Positions 7,969 to 15,203 of a stretch of 64,000 nt of DNA are shown here, in pieces. Below the pieces are notes generated by a model. That model saw only the letters and a list, made by a program, of their open reading frames with translations, did no database searches and had not been told where the DNA came from. Position 1 is the first letter of the stretch, and the number at the start of each line of letters is the position of its first letter. Made by a program: the position numbers and the translations under genes. The stretch comes from Ammonifex thiophilus (GTDB lineage: Bacteria; Bacillota; Desulfotomaculia; Desulfotomaculales; Ammonificaceae), in contig NZ_QSLN01000001.1 in the NCBI RefSeq assembly GCF_003368535.1, positions 124,001 through 188,000 on the forward strand, read 5' to 3'.

Positions 7969-8820
7969 ATGCAGAGCTTCCGCAGAGGAGACATCGTGAC
8001 CCGGCGCTCGCACCGCAAAGACCTGCTCTTCAAGGTGGTGGAGCTCTACCGGGGGGAGGACGGTAGAGAATACGCCCTGCTTAAAGGCATCGACTATCGC
8101 TTGGTCTGCGATGCTCCTTTGGAAGACCTGGTGAAGGTTGGGGTGGAAGAGGTAGCCGCTCACTGGCGCAAGGTGTTCCTGCAGCGGGCCGAGCTTTTGC
8201 AGCGCTACTTGGCAGAGGGAGAGGATCCTTCTTTTTTTAGCCGCTCGAAGGCCGAGCCCTTTCCTTTGCCCGGTAGGGTGCTGCACTTGGACGGGGACGC
8301 AGATTACTTGGGTCTCTGCCTGGCCACCTACCGGCAGCTGGCGGTACCTACTTACGGCTATGCCGTCCCGGAAAAGGAGCAGGCCCAGGCGCTGAAAGAG
8401 CTTTTTCCTCGCCATCTCCCCGACATCCTGGTGCTGACGGGCCATGATGGTTTGAAGGGAGAAAGGCCTGACTTCAAAGATCTAAGAAGCTACCGGCACT
8501 CGCGCTACTTTGTGGAGGCGGTGAAGGTGGCCCGCAACTTTGTCCCCGACCGCGATGCCCTGGTCATAGTGGCCGGCGCCTGCCAGTCGCACTACGAGGC
8601 CTTGCTGGAGGCGGGAGCGAATTTCGCCAGCTCGCCCCAGCGGGTACTGATTCACGTCTTCGACCCGGTGTTTGTGGCGGCGCGGGTGGCCTTCACCCCG
8701 GTAGATAAGCTTGTTTCCCTAAAAAAGCTTATCGAAGGAACGGTCACCGGTTACGCCGGCATGGGGGGGATAGTAACGCGGGGCCGCTTCCGCCAGGGAA
8801 TCCCCAAGTCCCCCTACTGA
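7969..8820 (+). CDS. yabG: Sporulation-specific protease YabG
   Basis: A 283-residue cysteine-type protease that processes spore coat and cortex proteins (SpoIVA, SafA, and SipA/CspBA in Clostridioides). The N-terminal SH3-like segment (FRRGDIVTRRSHRKDLLFKV) and the C-terminal domain with ILVLTGHDGLKG, YVEA-like spacing and IVAGACQSHYEALLEAGANFASSP are diagnostic. His and Cys in the last two motifs are the likely catalytic residues. ATG is preceded by AGGGGGAAGG. It heads a rightward spore-gene group with a hypothetical gene and a SipL-like gene. Confidence 0.93.
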   Translation: MQSFRRGDIVTRRSHRKDLLFKVVELYRGEDGREYALLKGIDYRLVCDAPLEDLVKVGVEEVAAHWRKVFLQRAELLQRYLAEGEDPSFFSRSKAEPFPLPGRVLHLDGDADYLGLCLATYRQLAVPTYGYAVPEKEQAQALKELFPRHLPDILVLTGHDGLKGERPDFKDLRSYRHSRYFVEAVKVARNFVPDRDALVIVAGACQSHYEALLEAGANFASSPQRVLIHVFDPVFVAARVAFTPVDKLVSLKKLIEGTVTGYAGMGGIVTRGRFRQGIPKSPY

Positions 8821-8875
8821 TTCCTCACCCTATTCTCCTCCCCCTCATAGATTGGAGGGAGGGAGCGAATGGCGG

Positions 8876-9250
8876 ATGAGAGTCGGTTTTTTGCTGGAGA
8901 ACGGGGTCCCGTTTGTGGGCCCGCTGGTGTCCAGCGCCGCGGGGGGAAGGCGCGTGGTGGACCGGTGGTTTAAGGCCTGCGGCCTGCAGGAGGGTGGGAG
9001 TGTTTTGGTACGCGCTTTCCTGGTGCCCCAGCACCAGGGTCGGTACGAGTTGGTACTTACGGCGGGAAGGAAGATGCTACTGCGCCTTCCTGGTTTTGAC
9101 GAACTCCTGGCCTGGCGCCTGCTCCGCGCGGCCCGCTCTAAGGGGATTTTAGTGGTCACCCCTCTGGTGGGGAAGAATAGGTACCCCCTGGCTAAGCTTG
9201 AAGGCTTAGGACTGGTGCTGAAGTGTGGAAGGAGGGATGGTAAAGAATGA
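8876..9250 (+). CDS. Hypothetical protein between yabG and the sipL-like gene
   Basis: A 124-residue protein that I do not recognise. It starts MRVGFLLENGVPFVGPLVSS, is basic, and has no membrane segment or Cys cluster. It is predicted mainly alpha/beta from alternating hydrophobic runs. The start is uncertain: ATG 8876 follows GGAGGGAGGGAG, and a TTG at 8852 is also possible. Its stop overlaps the ATG of the sipL-like gene by 4 bases, so the two are translationally coupled and the protein probably acts in spore formation. High GC and codon use match the neighbours. Confidence 0.65.
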   Translation: MRVGFLLENGVPFVGPLVSSAAGGRRVVDRWFKACGLQEGGSVLVRAFLVPQHQGRYELVLTAGRKMLLRLPGFDELLAWRLLRAARSKGILVVTPLVGKNRYPLAKLEGLGLVLKCGRRDGKE

Positions 9251-10776
9251 GTTGTGTGGGTAAGTACCTGCTGCTCAAGCTCAATCAGGTGCTGGCCGAA
9301 GCATCTTCCTCCCATCGACTCGAGAGGGAGGTTCGCTTGCGGGCAGAGGACCCGGAGGTGGAAAGCCTCCTCTCCTTGCGCCCGGAGGTCAGGATAGACT
9401 CGGTTCAGGTGCTTGCCGGCCGAGTCCTCTGGGAGGGTCAGCTCGTACTCAAGCTCGACTACGTGGCCTGCTGTCCGGGAAAGCCGGTGTACACCGCCCG
9501 GGTTTCTCTTCCCCTGGCGGAGGTGGTGGAAGTGGCCGAAGCCCGGCCCGGCATGGCGGCCAGCGTTGCGGCGGAGGTTAAAGAGATATCTTTGCGGCCA
9601 GAGAAAACCTGCAGCAGAAAACTTTATCTCACGGCGCTGGTGACGGCCCAGGTGAAGCTCACGGCGCTCAAAGAACTCGAGGTCTTAGTCGAGCCTCCGC
9701 CAGGCCTGAAAGTTACCACCAAGAAGCTTAAGGTGGAAAACGTCGTGTCTTCTGCTCGGGCGCAGTGCTTTCTGGCCAGGGAAGAGCGGCTGCCCATAGA
9801 TAAGCCCTCTTTGCGCGAAGTCGTGAGCACTTTAGCTTCTTGCAAGAACGTCCGCGCCGAGGTGAAGCGCGGCGGAGTCATGGTCTGCGGGGAGGTAGAG
9901 TTCCGGGTACTTTACGCAGCGGACGACGCCTCCCCGGTTTACGAAGTGCGCTTCACCCTACCCTGGGAGCATTTCGTTACCATTGAAGGAGTGGTCCCAG
10001 GCCTAGAAATCCGGGCTTTGGCCGATAAAGTTACGGTGAAGGCCAAGGCTAAGCCCAAGGGGAGAATCCCGACGCGCGAGCTCGAACTCGAGGCTCTGGT
10101 TGATTTCCAGGTAATGGTGGGTAAGGTGATCGAGGCCGAGGTGGTGACCGGGGTCGAGGGAGAAACAGAGGTCACCAAGTTGCGCGTGTGGCTGGAGCAG
10201 GTGGTAGGGGAAAAAGAAAAGGAGGAGCTCATACGGAGGGAAGTTGTCCCCACTGTGGACCCGCCGGTGGAGGAGATTTTGGCAGCAGAACCCATGCTGG
10301 CGGTGGTAAGGGAGACGGATATTCTGGACGGGATGGTGCTGGTCAAAGGAGAAGGGCTGGTGCGGGTGATTTACACCGCTAAAGGAACGGGTAAGGTTCA
10401 CGCCCTAGACGTCGATCTGCCCTTCTCCCTGGCCCTCCCCCTACCTTCTGCCAAGCCGGAGCATCAGATAAGCGCCCAGGCGGAGCCGGTCTACGCCCGA
10501 GCCAAGCTGGCCGAGAAAGGCAAGGTGGCGGTGGAGGTCTTGATGGCGGTGAAGGTTAAGGTGACGGAGAGGGTGCAGGAAGAGGTGGTCACCTGCGTCA
10601 GGTTGCCGGCGGCGAAGGGGCGTCTCTTGAAGTACACCATCAGCCCGGGAGACACCCTTTACCGCCTGGCCCAGCGCTTCAGCACCACGGTGGAGGCCAT
10701 AATGGCAGCCAACCCGGGTATCGATCCCTACAACCTGCAGGTGGGGCAGGTAATTTTCATCCCCTGCCGTTTCTAA
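9247..10776 (+). CDS. sipL: SipL-like spore coat morphogenetic protein: DUF3794 repeats and LysM
   Basis: A 509-residue protein. Most of it consists of repeated DUF3794 units (three copies are discernible, for example around residues 30-150, 175-300 and 320-450). A C-terminal LysM domain follows (YTISPGDTLYRLAQRF to NLQVGQVIFIP, about 460-507). Clostridioides SipL has the same layout and binds SpoIVA through LysM to anchor the coat to the forespore. There is no signal peptide, consistent with a mother-cell location. It overlaps the upstream hypothetical gene by 4 bases and is ended by a strong hairpin. Related DUF3794-LysM proteins of unknown role exist, so the symbol is by similarity. Confidence 0.82.
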   Translation: MSCVGKYLLLKLNQVLAEASSSHRLEREVRLRAEDPEVESLLSLRPEVRIDSVQVLAGRVLWEGQLVLKLDYVACCPGKPVYTARVSLPLAEVVEVAEARPGMAASVAAEVKEISLRPEKTCSRKLYLTALVTAQVKLTALKELEVLVEPPPGLKVTTKKLKVENVVSSARAQCFLAREERLPIDKPSLREVVSTLASCKNVRAEVKRGGVMVCGEVEFRVLYAADDASPVYEVRFTLPWEHFVTIEGVVPGLEIRALADKVTVKAKAKPKGRIPTRELELEALVDFQVMVGKVIEAEVVTGVEGETEVTKLRVWLEQVVGEKEKEELIRREVVPTVDPPVEEILAAEPMLAVVRETDILDGMVLVKGEGLVRVIYTAKGTGKVHALDVDLPFSLALPLPSAKPEHQISAQAEPVYARAKLAEKGKVAVEVLMAVKVKVTERVQEEVVTCVRLPAAKGRLLKYTISPGDTLYRLAQRFSTTVEAIMAANPGIDPYNLQVGQVIFIPCRF

Positions 10777-10783
10777 AAAATTT

Positions 10784-10830
10784 AAGGCTGACGCCGCTTT
10801 CTCCTTGGCGAGTTTGGAGGCGTCAGCCTT
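10784..10830. terminator. Bidirectional terminator between sipL and a leftward small gene
   Basis: Two 12-base arms (10784-10795 and 10819-10830) pair perfectly around a 23-base loop. The plus side is followed by TTACTTT and the minus side by an A/T run containing six Ts. It separates two convergent units. Confidence 0.8.
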
Positions 10831-10836
10831 TTACTT

Positions 10837-11022
10837 TCAGCCCATCTTCTTGGCTTCGCTTATCGCTTGCTGCATGAGTTCCAGGCTCTGCCGCAACTTT
10901 CTTATGGCCTCGCCGGTATTCTGCGCTAGCAAAGCGAGATTATCCAGTGCCCGCTCGGTGTTCCTTCTGCTAGCCAGAGCCAGCAGCAGAAGAGTAAGGA
11001 AATTGGCCAGGACGGTGGACAA
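10837..11022 (-). CDS. Small membrane-anchored coiled-coil protein
   Basis: A 61-residue protein with an N-terminal hydrophobic helix (FLTLLLLALA) followed by a charged amphipathic region likely to form a helix or coiled coil. No family was recognised. TTG 11022 lies 8 bases from a perfect AGGAGG, which is better than GTG 11031 that overlaps it. It begins 14 bases after the protease stop on the same strand, so it is probably the last gene of the leftward small-protein/protease unit. Confidence 0.65.
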   Translation of the reverse strand: MSTVLANFLTLLLLALASRRNTERALDNLALLAQNTGEAIRKLRQSLELMQQAISEAKKMG

Positions 11023-11036
11023 GGATCCCACCTCCT

Positions 11037-12041
11037 CTAAAAGTTCACGTTTAAGCTTTCCAGGACGTTGGCTATTCGGTTGGCCACAGTGAACCGGTCG
11101 GAGCCGGCAAAGAGTAAGCCTACCGCTCGGTTCTCCTCGTCTACGATCAGGGAGCCACTGTCCCCGGGAAGGCTCAGCCGGGTGGTGACGAACTGGTCTT
11201 CAAAGAAGGCTTGCTCGTCGTGCCCTAGGCCTACCGAAACGGTGACGTTAACGTAGCGCACTTCCCCGGTGGTGAGGCCGGTGGTGCGGCCGCACTTCTT
11301 CACCCTCAAATCTAGGGTGGGCTCGGCGGTACCCGTCACGCGACCTATCTCCATAATCAGGGGTTCGATTAGGTCTTCCTTCACTGGGCGGGCCAGGGCG
11401 GCGTCGACGCGGTTGGCCACGTTGGTGAGGCGGAGCAGCTTGAGGCGGTAGCGGGAGCGGGTTAAAAGCTCGAGCACAGCGTTGGCCGAGCGTTCCGCAG
11501 CTCGGGCTACGGCGCAGGAAGCCGGTTCTGTCATGTAGCGCAGCGGCACTAGTCGGTAAAGGGTTCCCAGTGTGTCTCGGTCCACTGAGCCTCCATCGTA
11601 GGGGCCGGGCTGAAGCACAGGGTCTCCTATCTGGGCCCTCCCGTCGGAGCCGTTGGTGCGGTTGGCCAAAATGTGGTTGTTGGAGAGGATTAAAGGTTCC
11701 CCCGTTCGGCGGTCGTAGACCACCGCTCCGAAGGTTCCAGCCGTTATCCGGTAGTGCCCCAGGCTGACGCCCGGCCGGGCCGGGCGGTAGCGCCCAGTGT
11801 AGCTCCCCAGCAGGTAAAAGCGTCCCGTCTCCACCACGTCGGTCGCAACTCCTGCCAATCTAGGCGGTATGCGGGCTTGACGGGGGAGCTCGGCTAGGGG
11901 AAGCTTGCGCTCCACGAAAACTACCAGCGCCTCTTGGTCGGTAACCTCTCCTCGCACCGTTTTCTTCCCCCAGCCCACCCCTACTACCTGGGGCAAGCTG
12001 AGAAGCCAGGGGCGGTACCTATCGAGGACTCTCTTTTCCAC
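11037..12041 (-). CDS. Trypsin-like serine protease without signal peptide
   Basis: A 334-residue chymotrypsin-fold protease. The catalytic triad is visible: His in LSNNHILA (about residue 123), Asp in VDAALARP (about 213) and Ser in PGDSGSLIV (about 295). The GTG start at 12041 follows GGAGGGG; the longer frame to 12068 would begin inside an inverted repeat. No signal peptide or transmembrane helix is evident, so it may act in the cytoplasm or mother cell, unlike HtrA/DegP proteases; no PDZ domain is seen. It lies between genes for very small membrane proteins, close to yabG and the sipL-like gene, which suggests a processing role in sporulation. The substrate is unknown. Confidence 0.85.
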   Translation of the reverse strand: MEKRVLDRYRPWLLSLPQVVGVGWGKKTVRGEVTDQEALVVFVERKLPLAELPRQARIPPRLAGVATDVVETGRFYLLGSYTGRYRPARPGVSLGHYRITAGTFGAVVYDRRTGEPLILSNNHILANRTNGSDGRAQIGDPVLQPGPYDGGSVDRDTLGTLYRLVPLRYMTEPASCAVARAAERSANAVLELLTRSRYRLKLLRLTNVANRVDAALARPVKEDLIEPLIMEIGRVTGTAEPTLDLRVKKCGRTTGLTTGEVRYVNVTVSVGLGHDEQAFFEDQFVTTRLSLPGDSGSLIVDEENRAVGLLFAGSDRFTVANRIANVLESLNVNF

Positions 12042-12067
12042 GTTTCCCCCTCCGCTCTTTAAAGCCA

Positions 12068-12095
12068 TCTCCGGGAGGCTTAAGCCTCCCGGAGA
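12068..12095. repeat. Perfect 14-bp inverted repeat ahead of the protease gene
   Basis: A perfect 28-bp palindrome (arms 12068-12081 and 12082-12095) in the 61-base gap between a 29-codon ORF and the protease, both leftward. No T-run follows on the minus strand, so it may be an attenuator, an mRNA-stabilising hairpin or an operator rather than a full terminator. Confidence 0.7.
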
Positions 12096-12102
12096 GGATC
12101 GG

Positions 12103-12192
12103 TTATGCCTGGGACCCTTTGGCGGTGAAGATCAGGAAGAACACCAGGATCACCAGAAGTATGAGCCATATCTCTAGTGCCACTCCCTGCAT
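12103..12192 (-). CDS. 29-residue single-pass membrane peptide
   Basis: Reads MQGVALEIWLILLVILVFF and ends in a short polar tail (TAKGSQA). It starts at ATG with a perfect AAAGGAGG ribosome site. Nearly the whole peptide is one hydrophobic helix. No family was recognised, but this is one of four similar tiny proteins within 1.5 kb. The strong ribosome site and the tandem arrangement argue that it is translated. Confidence 0.6.
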   Translation of the reverse strand: MQGVALEIWLILLVILVFFLIFTAKGSQA

Positions 12193-12208
12193 GCTTTTCC
12201 TCCTTTCG

Positions 12209-12301
12209 CTACGAGTTTACGGGGAGGAACAGCAAGAATATCAGCAGGATCAAGAGCAGAACCAGCCAGACGGAAACATCGATCGCCAAGGTAGAATTCA
12301 T
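12209..12301 (-). CDS. 30-residue single-pass membrane peptide
   Basis: Begins MNSTLAIDVSVWLVLLLILL and ends FLPVNS. ATG is preceded by AGGTGG at 6 bases. It has one hydrophobic helix with almost no extramembrane part. It lies 16 bases upstream of the 29-residue peptide gene on the same strand. Function is unknown; it may be a small subunit or a membrane signal in sporulation given the neighbours. Confidence 0.55.
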   Translation of the reverse strand: MNSTLAIDVSVWLVLLLILLIFLLFLPVNS

Positions 12302-12330
12302 AATTTTCCACCTCGCTTTAACAATTTAGT

Positions 12331-12456
12331 CTAAAAATCTTGCTTAGGCTTTGGAGGTTTTTTAGGGCAAGGTGGATAGTAGTAGATGAGCAGCAACACA
12401 ATCACGATGATTAGCAGTATCCACCACCAGCTAAGATCCTGCAGCCCTCCGTTCAC
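12331..12456 (-). CDS. 41-residue membrane peptide with LQDL motif and basic Pro/Lys tail
   Basis: Begins MNGGLQDLSWWWILLIIVIV, crosses the membrane once, and ends in a polar tail rich in Pro and Lys (CPKKPPKPKQDF). GTG is preceded by AAAGGAGGGAG. The N-terminal LQDLSW is matched by LQDLKW in the 45-residue membrane peptide at 13375-13512, and the DNA around both start sites is also alike (GGAGGGAGAT before each GTG). This points to a paralogous pair. It is the first gene of the leftward run of three tiny genes. Confidence 0.6.
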   Translation of the reverse strand: MNGGLQDLSWWWILLIIVIVLLLIYYYPPCPKKPPKPKQDF

Positions 12457-12596
12457 TTCGATCTCCCTCCTTTGGGTGCTCTTTGCTGAGCATTTTATTC
12501 CTGATCACGAAAAATGTTCCAGCTGACCCCTTGTTTCCCGCGCGGGTAGCACTGCCGCCGGAGAAACATATACTGGCAATCAAGGAGGTGGAACCC

Positions 12597-12890
12597 TTGT
12601 GGGAGCTTTCTGGCTTGGGAGAGTTGCTGAACAAAGTGGGTAAGATCGCCGAAGCCTTGAAGGAGCTGCGGGTGGAGGTGCAGGGCAGGTGGGTGACGTT
12701 GGTCTTTAACGGGATGCAGGAAGTGCTCCGCATACGGTTGGCGCCGGAAGGGTGCAAGGACATCGGGAGACTGGAGGCAGACTTGGCCCGAGCCTTCAAC
12801 CAGGGCATCATTCTTTCCCGCCAAGCGGCTAAGAAGAAGATCGAGGAAATAACCGGCTGGAGCATACCGGAAATCCCCGGCCTCTTGTGA
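12597..12890 (+). CDS. Divergent YbaB/EbfC-like protein
   Basis: A 97-residue protein resembling the YbaB/EbfC nucleoid-associated family in its second half: a beta-rich VEVQGRWVTLVFNGMQEVLRI, then a helix (LEADLARAFNQGII), and an ending like the family's GLPGL tail (PEIPGLL). The usual Gly/Met-rich N terminus is missing, so DNA binding is not assured. TTG 12597 follows a perfect AAGGAGG at 8 bases; upstream in-frame ATG codons lack a ribosome site. It begins a rightward three-gene group (with 12906-13310 and 13375-13512). The true ybaB, usually beside recR, would lie elsewhere. Confidence 0.6.
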   Translation: MWELSGLGELLNKVGKIAEALKELRVEVQGRWVTLVFNGMQEVLRIRLAPEGCKDIGRLEADLARAFNQGIILSRQAAKKKIEEITGWSIPEIPGLL

Positions 12891-12905
12891 GGGGGATAAG
12901 GCGTT

Positions 12906-13310
12906 ATGGAACAGCGGGAAATGGAGAGCGAATGGCTGAGTTTTTTCCGCGAGCTGGTTTCCCTGCCTCTGCGCTCGACGGCCACGGTGGAGGAGCTGAT
13001 TCTTCTTTTAAGCCTGGCCAACTCTTTCCTGGCCCTAGGGATAATGCAGCGGAGCGGGGGGAGGGAGCGAGCGGGAGAAGCGACTTCCTTGCTGCGCCCC
13101 TTAGCGGAAGTTCTCTCCGGGCGCAAGGAGGGCTTGGGCCCTCTTGCCTCCTTGCTGGATAATCCGGAGCTCATAGGAGCCCTGCTTCCCAAGATCTCAC
13201 GGCTTTTGCAGTCCGGGGGCGAGGCTCCTCCTAAGGAAGGGCCGAGCCGGAAAACCATCCGCTGGGACTTTGGGCGGAGCGAAACCGGCGAGGCCAAGAG
13301 CACAGGTTGA
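12906..13310 (+). CDS. Hypothetical helical protein
   Basis: A 134-residue protein of unknown family. It is mostly helical, with a moderately hydrophobic stretch near residues 29-48 (ELILLLSLANSFLALGIM) and a charged, probably disordered C terminus. It starts 16 bases behind the YbaB-like gene, with GGGGGAT and ATG, and is followed by a 45-residue membrane peptide. The grouping suggests a shared role, possibly with the divergent small membrane peptides. Confidence 0.6.
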   Translation: MEQREMESEWLSFFRELVSLPLRSTATVEELILLLSLANSFLALGIMQRSGGRERAGEATSLLRPLAEVLSGRKEGLGPLASLLDNPELIGALLPKISRLLQSGGEAPPKEGPSRKTIRWDFGRSETGEAKSTG

Positions 13311-13374
13311 GTTAACTTAATGGGCCCCGAAGGCATATAACTGGATAAAAAAGGAAGTCGAGGAGGGAGATGAA

Positions 13375-13512
13375 GTGGACTATACCTTGCAGGATCTCAA
13401 GTGGGTGCTCTGGGTCTTACTGTTGATTCTGCTGGCGCCTTTCATTCTGCTCTTCCTGCTTCTACTCCTGCTTTTCAACCAGAACATTTCCCGGGAAAAG
13501 GCTTTCGCTTGA
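13375..13512 (+). CDS. 45-residue membrane peptide, paralogue of the 41-residue peptide
   Basis: Begins MDYTLQDLKWVLWVLLLILL. It has a long hydrophobic stretch (about 25-28 residues) and a short charged tail (NQNISREKAFA). The GTG start follows GAGGAGGGAG. The LQDL-x-W motif and the sequence around the start match the peptide at 12331-12456 on the other strand. A hairpin follows at once. Function is unknown. Confidence 0.6.
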   Translation: MDYTLQDLKWVLWVLLLILLAPFILLFLLLLLLFNQNISREKAFA

Positions 13513-13547
13513 AAGAGTAGGGGTGGCTCTACCAGGGCCACCTCTTT
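13512..13547. terminator. Hairpin between converging genes
   Basis: GGTGGC (13522-13527) pairs with GCCACC (13537-13542); the stem can extend through AAAGA and TCTTT with a bulge. It overlaps the stop of the leftward ZIP gene and ends the small-protein group on the plus strand. Confidence 0.5.
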
Positions 13548-14235
13548 AATGGACAAGCCTCGAAAGGCTTTCCATGAGCCAGAAACCGATCCCAAAGCCT
13601 AAAAGCCCCCTTAGTGATAAGGCGAGGGGCAAAAGTTCTCTCAGCACCACATAGCCCATAGCTCCGCCGGCCAGCGCCAAGGAAAAAGGGATGGTGGAGG
13701 GAGCTAAAAGGCCGATTCCTTGTCCCAGCAGGGTGCCGAAGGGAGTGAGTAAGCTCAGGAGTAGGTTTAGGGCCAGCACCTTGCGGGGGGAAAGGCCGCC
13801 GCGGCTAAGAGGAACGGCGTTTATTACCCCCTCGGGCAAATTGTGGAGGCCTAAAGCCAGGGCGAGGAGCAAGCCCAGCTGCTCGGCCAGGGCGCTTCCC
13901 GCTCCCAAGGCAATTCCCTCCGGCAGGTCGTGCAGGGCGACGGCCAAGAACATGATCCAGCCCAGGCGCCGGTAGGACTCGGCACCCCGACCGGCAAGCC
14001 TCCTCCCTGCCAGCCATACGGAAAGAGCTCCTATTCCGGCCCCCAAGGCCGCGACGGTAAAAGGGCTTTTTCCCAAGAGGGGAGCCAAGTCGCCTAGGAG
14101 GACATTGCTCATCACTCCGCCGGCGAAGCCGGCCAGAGCGGTGAGAGGGAGGGCTTCTGACAAAAGAAGGCCTAGGAAAGCCCCGCCTAAGGTGGCTAAG
14201 CCGGCCAAGAGGCTCAGGATGAGAGTTTGCGTCAC
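13546..14235 (-). CDS. ZIP-family divalent metal transporter
   Basis: A 229-residue integral membrane protein with about eight hydrophobic helices. It has the two metal-coordinating ZIP signatures HDLPEGIALG and HNLPEGVINA in the middle helices. ZIP proteins import zinc or other divalent metals into the cytoplasm. Size and motifs match the ZupT/GufA group; the metal cannot be predicted. The GTG start at 14235 has a GAAGGG ribosome site. It stands alone, divergent from ispE. Confidence 0.9.
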   Translation of the reverse strand: MTQTLILSLLAGLATLGGAFLGLLLSEALPLTALAGFAGGVMSNVLLGDLAPLLGKSPFTVAALGAGIGALSVWLAGRRLAGRGAESYRRLGWIMFLAVALHDLPEGIALGAGSALAEQLGLLLALALGLHNLPEGVINAVPLSRGGLSPRKVLALNLLLSLLTPFGTLLGQGIGLLAPSTIPFSLALAGGAMGYVVLRELLPLALSLRGLLGFGIGFWLMESLSRLVH

Positions 14236-14306
14236 GTTGTCTTGCCCTTCACTTTAGTTTTGGGGTAAAGTTATGAAGGAATTAGCGGTAGATATGCGAG
14301 GAAACG

Positions 14307-15203
14307 ATGCTTTTGGCTCTGGCGCGGGCAAAAATAAACCTGGCTTTGGAGGTCCGGGGCCGGCGCCCAGACGGCTACCATGAGATAGTTACGGTCTTGC
14401 AGAGCATAGAGCTGGCCGATGTACTAACCTTTGCCCCGGCGGAGGGGGGGCTTTTTCTGGAGGTTAGCGGGGAGCCGGTGCCCAAAGCAAACAACCTGGT
14501 ACTGCGGGCGGCGGAGTGCCTGCGCCAAGCCACGGGCTACCGAGGCGGGGCCTTCATTCGCCTCCAAAAGAACATCCCTGTAGCGGCAGGGTTAGGGGGA
14601 GGTTCGGCGGACGCGGCGGCCACACTAGTCGCCCTCAACCGACTCTGGAGGTTGGGTTGCCCGGAGGAATTTCTGGAGCGCCTGGGGGCAGAAATAGGGG
14701 TGGATATACCTTTTTGTCTCCGGGGCGGCACGGCGCTCGGCCGGGGCAGAGGAGACGAACTCACTTCTTTACCTTCCCTGCCTGCCCTAGGGGTTCTTCT
14801 GGTCAAGCCTTTTTACGGCCTGGCCACGGCGGCCGTGTACCAAGAGTTCGATCTGCACCTCCATCCGCCCCGCTATCCCGCCGAGGAGGTAACCCACTGG
14901 CTGTATAAAGGGGAGTGGCGGCTGGCGGTGAAGTCGGGCGGGAACATGCTGGAGGAGGTGGTCTTCCGGCGTCACCCTGAGCTGCGCCGGCTAAAGGAGG
15001 AGCTTCTGGTCGCCGGGGCTTTCTACGCCGGGCTTTCGGGCACTGGACCCACCCTTTTTGCCCTTTTCCCTTCTTGGGAAGAGGCATTGGATAAGGCCCC
15101 CGTTTTTGCGGCTCAAGGATGGCGCGTCTGGGTAACTACCACGGCGCGAAGGGGCATAAGGTTGTTCCGGGGGGAGAACGATGCGGCGACTTTTACCGGT
15201 TAA
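14307..15203 (+). CDS. ispE: 4-diphosphocytidyl-2-C-methyl-D-erythritol kinase
   Basis: A 298-residue GHMP-family kinase that phosphorylates CDP-methylerythritol in the MEP route to isoprenoids. The N-terminal ARAKINLALEVRGRRPDGYHEI and the ATP-binding PVAAGLGGGSADAAATL are diagnostic, as is the C-terminal GLSGTGPTLFALF. ATG follows GCGAGGA. The end overlaps the GntR regulator by 23 bases, and ispE near yabG and purR/glmU is the usual Firmicute position. Confidence 0.96.
   Translation: MLLALARAKINLALEVRGRRPDGYHEIVTVLQSIELADVLTFAPAEGGLFLEVSGEPVPKANNLVLRAAECLRQATGYRGGAFIRLQKNIPVAAGLGGGSADAAATLVALNRLWRLGCPEEFLERLGAEIGVDIPFCLRGGTALGRGRGDELTSLPSLPALGVLLVKPFYGLATAAVYQEFDLHLHPPRYPAEEVTHWLYKGEWRLAVKSGGNMLEEVVFRRHPELRRLKEELLVAGAFYAGLSGTGPTLFALFPSWEEALDKAPVFAAQGWRVWVTTTARRGIRLFRGENDAATFTG

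Noticed and set aside
12431-13336. Leftward 301-codon frame opposite the YbaB-like gene
   Set aside because: Ser/Arg-rich antisense frame without a ribosome site. It also conflicts with the 41-residue membrane peptide, which has a strong site.
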